Assembly: GCF_024614185.1 (NCBI RefSeq)
Contig: NZ_JAHTLF010000020.1
Span: forward strand, 1 to 64,000
Direction: 5' to 3'
DNA: 64,000 bases
Source of the DNA: Nocardioides carbamazepini
Lineage (GTDB): Bacteria > Actinomycetota > Actinomycetes > Propionibacteriales > Nocardioidaceae
In this document: positions 1 through 8,610 of the stretch, in pieces
Numbering within the stretch: the first letter of the stretch is position 1
Layout of the letters: each line of letters starts with the position of its first letter
Notes under the pieces: generated by a model
Told to the model about the DNA's origin: nothing
Seen by the model: only the letters and a program-made list of their open reading frames with translations
Databases searched by the model: none
Program-made: the position numbers and the translations under genes

Positions 1-95
1 CCGAGAGCCCCACGCCATACACCTCTACGGGCTCACCCGCACCAGTGTGTGCCGACGTCGCCGAGCGTCACCGCCGATTCTCATCGCCCGCCACG

Positions 96-112
96 TTCGA
101 CCGAAGGTCGAA
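96..112. repeat. Perfect 7-bp inverted repeat upstream of the relaxase; possible oriT hairpin
   Basis: TTCGACC, a 3-nt loop GAA, and GGTCGAA form a perfect hairpin about 110 bp before the relaxase start. MobF relaxases usually nick an oriT beside their own gene, and oriTs often carry such hairpins, so this is the best oriT candidate in view. No nic site can be assigned. The rest of 1-178 holds no gene that I can support. Confidence 0.35.
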
Positions 113-178
113 GTCAAATACACCTCTTGCATTCTCGGTTCGCCGAATAGAAAGAACAGAGCAGAAATCCGGCCGGAA

Positions 179-213
179 GTGATCGCCTGACGCGCGCGTG
201 CGCACGTAGGTGA
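179..213 (+). promoter_or_regulatory. Element-wide promoter-like motif, copy 1 (relaxase)
   Basis: TGATCGC (180-186), a 16-nt spacer (187-202) and CACGTAGG (203-210), followed by TGA. The same two boxes with the same 16-nt spacing lie upstream of three other operon heads (11009-11043, 22378-22412, 51090-51124). The geometry resembles a -35/-10 pair of an ECF-type sigma factor. If the second box is the -10, transcription would begin almost at the ATG at 222, giving a leaderless or near-leaderless mRNA. Confidence 0.65.
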
Positions 214-221
214 CCGTGACG

Positions 222-3200
222 ATGAGCCTCCACAAGCTGACGGCGGGGTCGGGGTACGACTACCTGACCCGCCAGGTCGCAGCGATGGACGCCACCGACA
301 AGGGCCACACCGGGCTGGCGAGCTACTACACCGAGAAGGGCGAGACCCCCGGCGTGTGGGTCGGCTCGGGCCTGCAGGGCATCGAGGGACTCGATGCCGG
401 CGACCTCGTCACCGCCGACCACATGCAGAGCCTGTTCGGCTCCGGGCACCACCCGCTGGCCACCCAGCGAACCAAGGAGCTGGACCTACGGATCGGCCGC
501 GACGAGGCCGAGCGGCCGACCGATTCGGACTACAAGACCGCGGTCCGGCTCGGCACCCCGTACAAGGTCTACGACAATGACATCAGCCCGTTCCGGATCG
601 AGGTCGCCAAGCGATTCAGTGAATGGAATGAGGCCGCTGGTCACCCCGGCGACTACCCCGTCCCCGCCGCAGAGCGCGCCAGAATCCGCACCGAGGTGGG
701 CCGTGAGTTCTTCCGCGCCGAGCACGGCCGCGAGCCCCTCGACGCCCGCGAGCTGGCGGCCACGATCGCCAAGCACTCCCGGTCCAAGACCAATGCCGTC
801 GCCGGCTACGACCTGACCTTCTCCCCGGTCAAGAGCGTCTCGGTGCTGTGGGCGATCTCCGACCCGAAGACCGCCGCGGTGATCGAGCGAGCCCACCAGG
901 CGGCGATCAAGGACGCGCTGGGCTTCATCGAGTCCAAGGCACTGTTCACCCGCCGGGGCACCAACGGCGTCCGCCAGGTCGACGTCCGCGGCCTGGTCGC
1001 CACGGCGTTCACCCACCGCGACTCCCGCGCCGGAGACCCTGACTTGCATACGCACGTCGCCGTCGCCAACAAAGTCCAGACCCTCGACGGCAAGTGGCTG
1101 GCCATCGACGGCCGGCCGCTGCACAAGGCGGTCGTCTCGGCCTCGGAGACCTACAACACCGCGCTCGAGCGGCACCTGGTCGACGCCCTCGGCGTGCGGT
1201 TCGAGGAGCGCCCGAACGAGGACGCCCGCAAGCGGCCGGTGCGCGAGATCGTCGGCGTCGACCCCGAGCTGAACCGCCGCTTCTCCAAGCGCCGGATCAA
1301 CGTCGAGGACCGCCGCAAGGTCCTCGCCGCGGCGTTCCAGGCCACCCACGGCCGCCCGCCGACGCCCATAGAGACCATCCAGCTGTCCCAGCAGGCGACG
1401 CTGGAGACCCGCGAGGCCAAGCACGAGCCCCGCTCGCTGGCCGAGCAGCGCGAGACCTGGAACCGCGAGGCGGTCGAGGTGCTGGGCACCCCACAGCGGG
1501 TCAAGCAGATGGTCCACGGCGCCCTCAACCCGAAGGGCGCGGCCCGCTCCCTGGCCGACTCGGCCTGGTTCGCCAAGACCACCGACCGGATCGTGGCCAC
1601 GATGGAAGGCAGCCGGAGCACGTGGCAGTACTGGCACGTCTACGCCGAAGCCCAGAGGCAGGTCCGAGGCGCCAACGTGCCCACCAACCAGATCACCCAG
1701 GTCGTCGACCTGCTCGTCAGCGAGGTCCTCGACGGCCGCTCGGTGAGCATGGCCCGCCCGTGGGACACCATCAGCGAACCGTCCGAGCTGCGGCGCGCGG
1801 ACGGGGCCTCGGTCTACACCCAGAGCGGCGCCGAGCTGTTCACCTCGGGCAAGGTACTCGCCGCCGAGCAGCGCCTGGTCGAGGTCGCCGGCCGCCACGA
1901 CGGGTACGCCGTCACGACCGACTCGGTCGACCTGGCGCTGCTCGAGTCGACCGCCAACGGCATCACCCTCAACGCCGGACAGGCCACGCTGGTCCGCGAG
2001 ATGGCCACCTCCGGCGCCCGGCTACAGCTGGCGATCGCGCCCGCCGGATCCGGCAAGACCACCGCGATGCGAGCCCTGGCCAGCGCCTGGAGCGACGGCG
2101 GCGGCACCATCATCGGCCTCGCTCCCTCGGCGGCGGCCGCGGACGCCCTGCGCTCCCAAATCGACACCCAGACCGACACCCTGGCCAAGCTCACGCACTC
2201 CCTCGAGCAGGCCCGGCAGACCGGCGCCGCGATGCCGGACTGGGTCGCCGGCATCGACTCCTCGACGCTCGTCGTGATCGACGAGGCGGGCATGGCCGAC
2301 ACCCTCTCCCTGGACGCCGCGGTCTCCTACATCCTCGAGCGCGGCGGCAGCGTCCGCCTGATCGGCGACGACCAGCAGCTCTCCGCGATCGGCGCCGGCG
2401 GCGTGCTGCGCGACATCCGCGCCACCCACGGCGCGCTCCAGCTGACCGAGCTCGTCCGGTTCAAGGACCCCGCCGAGGGCGCCGCCTCGCTGGCCCTGCG
2501 CGAGGGCAAGCCCGAGTCGCTCGGCTTCTACCTCGACCGCGACCGCGTCCACGTCGGCGACCTGGCCACCATGACCGAGGACGTCTTCGCCACCTGGCAG
2601 GCCGACCGTGCCGCCGGCCTGGACTCGATCATGCTCGCCCCTAACCGCGACCTGGTCAGCGAGCTGAACCAGCAGGCCCGCGCCCACCGGCTCGACGGAA
2701 TCGACCCGGCCGACGTCGCCAGCAGTGGCCCGGTGCGGCGGCTCGCCGACGGCAACGAGGCCTCGATCGGCGAGCTGATCATCACCCGCGAGAACGACCG
2801 CCGGCTGCGTACCTCGGCCACCGACTGGGTGAAGAACGGCGACCGCTGGACCGTCCTGGAGATCCACGACGGCGGCGACCTGACCGTCCAGCACACCCAG
2901 CACGGCCGCACCGTGCGGCTGCCCGCTGACTACGTCGCCCGATCCACCGAGCTCGGCTACGCGTGCACCGTGCACACCGCCCAGGGCGTCACCGCCGACA
3001 CGATGCACGGCCTGGCCACCGGCAGCGAGTCGCGCCAGCAGCTCTACACGATGATGACCCGCGGCGCGCACGCGAACCACGTCTACCTCGAGGTCGTCGG
3101 CGACGGCGACCCGCACTCGGTGATCCACCCGACGCTGGTCCGGCCGCTCACGCCCACCGACATCCTCGAGTCGATGCTGGCGCGCGACAACACGCAGCGG

Positions 3201-6131
3201 TCCGCGACCAGCCTGCTGCGCGAGCAGGCCGATCCGGCCACCCGGCTCGGCGAGGCCGCACAGCGCTACCTCGACAGCCTCTACGTCGCCGCGGAGGACC
3301 TCCTGGGCCATGACCACGTCGGCCAGGACGCCAACGGCGCCCCGATCAACGTGGTCAGCGCCCTGGACAACGCGGTCGAAACGCTCGTCCCCGGGCTCTC
3401 GGAGGAGGCCGCCTGGCCAACCTTGCGTGCCCATCTGCTGCTGCTCGGCGCGGCCGGCGAGAACCCCGTCGACGCGCTCCGGGCGGCCGCCGGCGACCGG
3501 GAGCTAGAGACCGCGCACGACCGCGCCGCGGTCCTCGACTGGCGCCTGGACGCCTCCGGCCTGCGCAACGCCGGCGCAGGGCCGCTGCCGTGGATGCCCG
3601 CGGTCCCGGCCCGCCTGGTTGAGGACCCGCACTGGGGCGCCTACCTTTCCCAGCGCGCTCACCTGGTCGAGCAGCTCGCCGACCAGGTCCGAACGCGGGC
3701 GACCGACCAGGCAGCACTGCCGGCGTGGGCACAGAACGGCCTCCGGCCCGAGGCCGCCACGGTCGCCAACGTCGAGGTCTGGCGGGCCGCCATGCAGGTC
3801 CCGGTCGACGACCGGCGACCGACCGGTGCACCGCAGCTGCAGAAGGCCTCCGCGACCTGGCAGCGACGGCTCAACCGCGCCGTCACCGGCGACCACACGC
3901 CGGCGCTCAAGGAATGGCGCCAGCTGCTCTACTCGCTGGCCCCGCAGGTCCGCGACGACGAGTTCACCCCGCTGCTCGCCGAGCGGCTGGCCGCGATGTC
4001 CCGCGCGGGCGTCACCGCCCACGAGCTGCTGCGCACCGCCACTGCGGCCGATCACCCGGCCGGGCCGCTGCCCGATGAGCACGCCGCGGCGGCCGTGTGG
4101 TGGCGCATGGCCCGTCAGCTCACCCCGGCCGTTGCCTCCCAGATCGGCGACGGTTCCCACGGTGAGAGCGTCACCACCGAGTGGACTCCGCGGCTCGCGG
4201 ATCTGCTCGGTCCCGAGCGCGCCGCGAGCATCCAGGCGAGCACCTGGTGGCCCGCGCTCGTCGCGAACGTGGACCACGGCGTGCAGCGCGGCTGGCAGGT
4301 CGAGGCTCTGCTGGGTGCCGGGCGGGCGATGCCGAGCGACGGCTGGGAGGGCGTCGACGAGTGCCAGGCGCTGGTCTGGCGGACCTCGATCGCGCTGGAG
4401 ACCGCCCCCGACGAGCACGCGCACGAGTACCACTTCGACGAGCCGCCCGCAGACCTGTGGGACGGAATCGAGCCCGACCCGGCGACGCTCGTCGACCACG
4501 CCACCGACCCCGACTGGGCCGACTGGCCGCTCGCCGAGGACCCCGGCCCGAACGACGAGCCCGCGGCCGACGAGCACGTGGTCGACGCCGTCGCCGGCGA
4601 CATGGTCGACGTCGACGAGGACCAGTTCGTCGAACCCGACCTCACGCTGGCCGCCTACATCCGCGACCTCGGCGGCAGCCGACTGGAGCCCACCGACGCC
4701 GACCTCCGGCTCATGTACCAGCGGGCCGAGGAGTGGCAGTCCTCCCCCGTCTCGCGTGAGCGCATGCTCGAGATCAACGACATGGCACAGGCCTTCTTCG
4801 AGGCCCGGTTCACCGACTCGTGGGGCCGCGACTACCTCACCGGACGGTTCGGCATCGACCCCGCCGGCGACGAGCGGTTCCGTCCCGGTCAGGCGCCAGC
4901 CGGGTGGACCAACCTGGTCGACCACCTGCGCGGCCACGGTGTCAGCGACGCCGAGATGATGGCCACCGGCGTCGCCACCGAGGCCAGCACCGGTCGCCTG
5001 ATCGACCGGTTCCGCGACCGGGTGATGTTCCCGGTGATCCACCAGGGCGAAGTGCTCGGCTTCGTCGGCCGCCGCCGGCCCGGCCTCACCGACGCCGACA
5101 AGGACGGCCCGAAGTACCTCAACACAGCCGACACCCCGCTGTTCCACAAGGGCGCCCAGCTATTCGGTGTCGTCGACGAACTGCTCGCCGAGGGTGCGGT
5201 CCCAGTGATCGTCGAGGGCCCGACGGACGCCATAGCGGTCACGCTAGCCAGCGCCGGCCTCTACCTCGGCGTAGCGCCGCTCGGCACGTCGCTGACCGAT
5301 GAGCAGGCCGCCCAGCTGGCTGCCGTCGGCCGCGACCCGATCGTGGCCACCGACGCCGACCTCGCTGGCCAGGTCGCGGCCGAGCGGGACTTCTGGATGC
5401 TCACCCCGCACGGCCTCGACCCCGGCTTCGCGCGGTTCCCCGACGGCCTCGACCCCGCCGACCTGCTCGCCCAGCGCGGGCCCGCCGCGCTCACTGCCGC
5501 GGTGGCCAGCGGCCAGCCCGCCTTCCGCTCGCTCGGTGACCAATTGCTCACCGAGCGGCTGGACAACCTCGCCCCGGAGCAGGCACATCTGGCCGCCATG
5601 CGGGTCATCTCGGCACGTCCCAGCCGCGCCTGGGAGCCGGGCATCAACCAGGTCCGGGCCCGGCTGCAGCTCTCCCAGTTGCAGGCACGACGCGACCTGC
5701 GCGACGCGATCAAGACCTGGGATGCCGACCCGCGGAAGGCGGCACTGGCCGAACTCCACAAGAGCAGCGAGGTTCGCGCACGGCTCTCGACCGCGGCCGA
5801 GAAGACCCCCGCCGAGCGGTGGGCCACCTTGGCTCGCGACCTCGACCCGCGGCTGCTCGAGCAGGGCGACTGGCCGGCCACCGCCGCGATGCTGCAGCAG
5901 GCCCACGAGCAGGGTCACGACGTCGGCGCCGCCACGCGCGGCCTGGTCGCTGAGAAGCCCCTGGGCGACAGCCCTGCCCGTGACCTGCGCTACCGGATCG
6001 TGTCCCGCCTCGAGATCCCGATCGACACCGGCGAAGGCACCCCGGCGCCGACCCAGTCGCCGGGCGTGGCACGAGATCGGCAGGACGTGAACCGTCCGCG
6101 GCCGCCCCGCCGCGGTACCCCACGCCGCTGA
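222..6131 (+). CDS. MobF-family conjugative relaxase-helicase with C-terminal DnaG-like primase domain
   Basis: This protein nicks and unwinds the transferred strand during conjugation. The N-terminal TrwC-type relaxase domain has a Tyr-Tyr pair at about residues 35-36 and the metal-binding HUH signature LHTHVAVANK near 275. A superfamily 1 helicase follows, with Walker A (APAGSGKTT, about 607-615) and Walker B (VVIDEAG, about 685). The C-terminal third carries a DnaG-like catalytic core: a GFVGRRR segment near 1610, a TOPRIM glutamate in VIVEGPTDA near 1665 and acidic residues in ATDADLAG near 1710. I chose ATG 222 over GTG 210 because AGGTGA lies 8 nt before it and the second promoter box overlaps 210. 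At about 1,969 aa it is long for the family because of the primase extension. Relaxase and helicase calls are firm; primase activity is inferred. Confidence 0.93.
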   Translation: MSLHKLTAGSGYDYLTRQVAAMDATDKGHTGLASYYTEKGETPGVWVGSGLQGIEGLDAGDLVTADHMQSLFGSGHHPLATQRTKELDLRIGRDEAERPTDSDYKTAVRLGTPYKVYDNDISPFRIEVAKRFSEWNEAAGHPGDYPVPAAERARIRTEVGREFFRAEHGREPLDARELAATIAKHSRSKTNAVAGYDLTFSPVKSVSVLWAISDPKTAAVIERAHQAAIKDALGFIESKALFTRRGTNGVRQVDVRGLVATAFTHRDSRAGDPDLHTHVAVANKVQTLDGKWLAIDGRPLHKAVVSASETYNTALERHLVDALGVRFEERPNEDARKRPVREIVGVDPELNRRFSKRRINVEDRRKVLAAAFQATHGRPPTPIETIQLSQQATLETREAKHEPRSLAEQRETWNREAVEVLGTPQRVKQMVHGALNPKGAARSLADSAWFAKTTDRIVATMEGSRSTWQYWHVYAEAQRQVRGANVPTNQITQVVDLLVSEVLDGRSVSMARPWDTISEPSELRRADGASVYTQSGAELFTSGKVLAAEQRLVEVAGRHDGYAVTTDSVDLALLESTANGITLNAGQATLVREMATSGARLQLAIAPAGSGKTTAMRALASAWSDGGGTIIGLAPSAAAADALRSQIDTQTDTLAKLTHSLEQARQTGAAMPDWVAGIDSSTLVVIDEAGMADTLSLDAAVSYILERGGSVRLIGDDQQLSAIGAGGVLRDIRATHGALQLTELVRFKDPAEGAASLALREGKPESLGFYLDRDRVHVGDLATMTEDVFATWQADRAAGLDSIMLAPNRDLVSELNQQARAHRLDGIDPADVASSGPVRRLADGNEASIGELIITRENDRRLRTSATDWVKNGDRWTVLEIHDGGDLTVQHTQHGRTVRLPADYVARSTELGYACTVHTAQGVTADTMHGLATGSESRQQLYTMMTRGAHANHVYLEVVGDGDPHSVIHPTLVRPLTPTDILESMLARDNTQRSATSLLREQADPATRLGEAAQRYLDSLYVAAEDLLGHDHVGQDANGAPINVVSALDNAVETLVPGLSEEAAWPTLRAHLLLLGAAGENPVDALRAAAGDRELETAHDRAAVLDWRLDASGLRNAGAGPLPWMPAVPARLVEDPHWGAYLSQRAHLVEQLADQVRTRATDQAALPAWAQNGLRPEAATVANVEVWRAAMQVPVDDRRPTGAPQLQKASATWQRRLNRAVTGDHTPALKEWRQLLYSLAPQVRDDEFTPLLAERLAAMSRAGVTAHELLRTATAADHPAGPLPDEHAAAAVWWRMARQLTPAVASQIGDGSHGESVTTEWTPRLADLLGPERAASIQASTWWPALVANVDHGVQRGWQVEALLGAGRAMPSDGWEGVDECQALVWRTSIALETAPDEHAHEYHFDEPPADLWDGIEPDPATLVDHATDPDWADWPLAEDPGPNDEPAADEHVVDAVAGDMVDVDEDQFVEPDLTLAAYIRDLGGSRLEPTDADLRLMYQRAEEWQSSPVSRERMLEINDMAQAFFEARFTDSWGRDYLTGRFGIDPAGDERFRPGQAPAGWTNLVDHLRGHGVSDAEMMATGVATEASTGRLIDRFRDRVMFPVIHQGEVLGFVGRRRPGLTDADKDGPKYLNTADTPLFHKGAQLFGVVDELLAEGAVPVIVEGPTDAIAVTLASAGLYLGVAPLGTSLTDEQAAQLAAVGRDPIVATDADLAGQVAAERDFWMLTPHGLDPGFARFPDGLDPADLLAQRGPAALTAAVASGQPAFRSLGDQLLTERLDNLAPEQAHLAAMRVISARPSRAWEPGINQVRARLQLSQLQARRDLRDAIKTWDADPRKAALAELHKSSEVRARLSTAAEKTPAERWATLARDLDPRLLEQGDWPATAAMLQQAHEQGHDVGAATRGLVAEKPLGDSPARDLRYRIVSRLEIPIDTGEGTPAPTQSPGVARDRQDVNRPRPPRRGTPRR

Positions 6132-6158
6132 CCCGCTCCGGAAGCCCGCAGGCTGGCG

Positions 6159-6461
6159 TCACGGTAAGACCAGCTGCACGATCCTGTGGTCGCGGTGACA
6201 GCGGCCTCCGCAGCCGGTCTCGTCGATCAACGTCTTGGCCTCCAACGCACTATCAGCCGTCTGGTGCAGGGACACGGCTCCGTGCCGGTACCTGACAGGC
6301 CCAGAAGATCTGCACGCCACCAACGCGATAGCTCCTTCGCCGGAGACCCACGGAGCGTCGTTCCAGATGCACTTCGCCATCGTCAGAAAGGTCCTGTGCT
6401 TACGTGAGCAATTGTGCTGCCGCCAAACTGGTCCCAGATCGGTTGGAGTCACGATCGTCAT
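6159..6461 (-). CDS. Small conserved Cys/His-rich mobile-element protein
   Basis: About 100 aa, of a type I recall as common in actinobacterial phages and mobile elements. The signature is a CIW...W-x-GEG segment (CIWNDAPWVSGEGAIAL), then a LHQTADSALEAKTLID stretch, then TGCGGRCHRDH near the C-terminus, which could bind a metal. No function is known to me. It is transcribed towards the end of the relaxase gene, 27 nt away. An alternative GTG start lies at 6467; the ATG at 6461 is chosen only because it is an ATG, as no strong ribosome binding site is visible. The 130 nt upstream hold no other gene. Confidence 0.6.
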   Translation of the reverse strand: MTIVTPTDLGPVWRQHNCSRKHRTFLTMAKCIWNDAPWVSGEGAIALVACRSSGPVRYRHGAVSLHQTADSALEAKTLIDETGCGGRCHRDHRIVQLVLP

Positions 6462-6597
6462 CCTCACGCAGCGAAGAAGCCAGGGTCTACCCAGGCCGCA
6501 GCCGACCGGATGGACTACGTCGGCTGCCAGCCGCTGAACGGGCCAACGAGGTCGGCCCGGCTGCTACCAGAGGTGTTTCGCCGCCGCGTTCGAGAAG

Positions 6598-7401
6598 TCA
6601 CCCAGCTCGACGGCGCATGGCTGCGAGCCGCGCCTGCGGCTCGGGGTGGGTTGCGAACCACCGCCGCTCCAGCCGCGACCACGCGGGGCCGCCGTCGGGC
6701 GTCGGCCACGCCAGGCTTTTCTCGTAGAACCGCATCAACTCCGCGGCCGCGTCCAGGTCGCGAGTCAGGTCGATGGCGAAGAGATCGGCGGCAGCCTCCT
6801 CGCGCCGGTCGACGGTGTAGCGGAGACCGAGAAACGCCACGGCCGCACTCATCGTGGCCAGCAACGAGGGGCCGGCCAGCTGGGGCGAGGCCACAAGAGC
6901 AGCTGCAGTGAGACCAGCGCCTGCCAACACGAGGAGTAGGTAACCGACCAGCCACGAGTACCGCGCCGCCGCCGAACTGCGCTCGCGGCGGATGACGTGG
7001 CCGAGCTCGTGGGCGGCCAGGCTCTGCACCGCGCCGACGCTGAGGCCGGTGAGCGCGGCCCGCGCGAACACCACGGTGGGGGGACGACCAGCCCGGAAGC
7101 GGGTCACCGCGAGACCACCATCGCCCGCGGTCGCATCGGCTTCCCCGGCGACCGGGGCGCCCACGATCGCAACGACGTCGGTTGCCGGAGGCGGGACGTT
7201 CGCGACTGCGGCGCCCGCGGCCATCGCCGCGGCGGCCCGCTGCTGCAGCATGACTTCGACCGGGCTGGTTTGCCCGCTGGTGCGCCAGCTGACCGACCAG
7301 GCGAGAAGGACCTTGGCAAGCGCCACGATCAACAGAACGGCTCCGCCGAGGTAGGCGATAGCCACCACGATGAGGAGCGCTGAGGTCAGCTGATCCGGCA
7401 T
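6598..7401 (-). CDS. M48/M56-type membrane zinc metallopeptidase
   Basis: About 267 aa. A hydrophobic segment at about 8-35 is followed by a soluble stretch with the zinc motif HELGH at about 131-135, two further hydrophobic segments at about 148-190, then EEAAADLFAIDL, which probably supplies the third zinc ligand. This resembles the M48 (HtpX/Ste24-like) and BlaR1-like families, membrane-bound proteases with a cytoplasmic active site. The start is placed at ATG 7401 because the preceding codons lack hydrophobic or family character. It sits between the relaxase and the T4SS operon. Its substrate is unknown; a role in quality control of the membrane channel is speculation. Confidence 0.75.
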   Translation of the reverse strand: MPDQLTSALLIVVAIAYLGGAVLLIVALAKVLLAWSVSWRTSGQTSPVEVMLQQRAAAAMAAGAAVANVPPPATDVVAIVGAPVAGEADATAGDGGLAVTRFRAGRPPTVVFARAALTGLSVGAVQSLAAHELGHVIRRERSSAAARYSWLVGYLLLVLAGAGLTAAALVASPQLAGPSLLATMSAAVAFLGLRYTVDRREEAAADLFAIDLTRDLDAAAELMRFYEKSLAWPTPDGGPAWSRLERRWFATHPEPQARLAAMRRRAG

Positions 7402-7543
7402 CAGTTCTACGCCTGGGTGGTCGACGAGGCGAGAACGCTCAGAATGGCTCTCCCACAACGAAGCGGTGTGTGACTACCCGCTGGCAGGGGTTTCCGTTCT
7501 CTCAGCGGCGTACTGACGCCGTCTTGAGCCCGTCGTGCCCACT

Positions 7544-7912
7544 TCATGGCGATGCAGTGGGCGCGAGCTCCACGTCTGGGGTCGCCGACGTCGACGGGAT
7601 TGCGCGGTCCTCGGCCGCTCGGCCGCGGGCGGCTGTCGCAGGCTCCTCGAGGTCCTCGGTCGCCCCGACCATCTGACGCTGCTTCTCTGTGCTCGGTACG
7701 CCGTAGCGGCGATCGGCCATGGCCTCGACCTGTGCAACGGCGTTCCACACGTCCTCACCCGAGCCGTGGGAGTAACAGGCGTTGACGTGTTCGCGCGCGT
7801 GGCCGAGCTCCTTCTTGCTCGAGCGCGGGTGCTCGCCGAGAGCCTTGAGGGCGCGCTGGGCTCGGCGGATGGCCTCGGAGCGCTCCTTCATCTGCATCGT
7901 TGTCTCTGTCAT
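7544..7912 (-). CDS. Small charged hypothetical protein, last gene of the T4SS operon
   Basis: 122 aa. The first 75 residues are charged and probably helical (MKERSEAIRRAQRALKALGE); the C-terminal 45 residues look disordered and rich in Ala, Pro, Thr and Ser. No signal peptide or membrane segment. The start codon overlaps the stop of the preceding gene (ATGA), so it is probably translated by coupling at the end of the operon. I do not recognise a family. The 140 nt downstream, up to the metallopeptidase gene, hold nothing I can identify. Confidence 0.6.
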   Translation of the reverse strand: MTETTMQMKERSEAIRRAQRALKALGEHPRSSKKELGHAREHVNACYSHGSGEDVWNAVAQVEAMADRRYGVPSTEKQRQMVGATEDLEEPATAARGRAAEDRAIPSTSATPDVELAPTASP

Positions 7913-8610
7913 TCCCTCGGTCCCTTCTCGGTGCGGGTGCGCGGCTGAGCGCCGCCCGTCTCGTCGTCGTGGATCTCGCCGGTGTCGAGGTCGACGAGGC
8001 CGAGCCGCGGTGGACCGTCCGGCGACTTTTCGTGTGCCCGCCGGTTGACGGGCAGAGCGTCGATGTCGTGGGCGAACGTGTTCTCGCGGCGCTGGCGGCT
8101 GGCGTCGGCCAGGTGCTCACTGTGGCGCGGCTTGGCCGGCCAGCTCTTGTGCTCGTCGTCGCAGTGGGTGCGCAGCCTGTTGCGCATCCGGTCCGTGAAC
8201 GCCGGCAGGCAGTAGCGGTGCCACTCCTCGAGCGCGTCGCTGGTCATCGCCAGGCCGGCCCGCCGGCGCTGGTCGGCCAGGACGGCGATCTCGTGGACCA
8301 GGTGCGGGTGCAGAGGCCAGCAGCTGGGGATGAGCCCGGAGACGTCCCAGGTGTACTCGCGGTTGAGCCAGATCACGACGTCCTCGAGCCACTCCCACAG
8401 GTCGTGACGCAGCTCGGGGTCCAGGCAGGTCGCCGGCTCCCAGGGCCGCGACAACAGCGCGTGGTTGCCGAGGGCCTTCTTCTCCTCCTCGGTGCCGTTG
8501 ATGGCGATGTGGAGCTCGCGGTAGGCGAGCCGGACATGATTCCCGGGGACAGGGAACGGGAAGACCATCAGCGCGGGTGCCGCCCGGCCGGTCTGCTGCT
8601 CGGTGGTCAC
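7909..8610 (-). CDS. Conserved hypothetical protein linked to the coupling ATPase
   Basis: 233 aa, soluble, no signal peptide. It is rich in Trp and His in the central part (LWEWLEDVVIWLNREYTWDV), with a conserved-looking segment PSCWPLHPHLVHEIAVLAD and a charged C-terminal tail. The GTG start overlaps the stop of the coupling-protein gene by four bases (GTGA), which suggests co-translation and a function with that ATPase, such as a substrate adaptor. I recognise no domain, so that role is inferred from position only. Confidence 0.65.
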   Translation of the reverse strand: MTTEQQTGRAAPALMVFPFPVPGNHVRLAYRELHIAINGTEEEKKALGNHALLSRPWEPATCLDPELRHDLWEWLEDVVIWLNREYTWDVSGLIPSCWPLHPHLVHEIAVLADQRRRAGLAMTSDALEEWHRYCLPAFTDRMRNRLRTHCDDEHKSWPAKPRHSEHLADASRQRRENTFAHDIDALPVNRRAHEKSPDGPPRLGLVDLDTGEIHDDETGGAQPRTRTEKGPRE

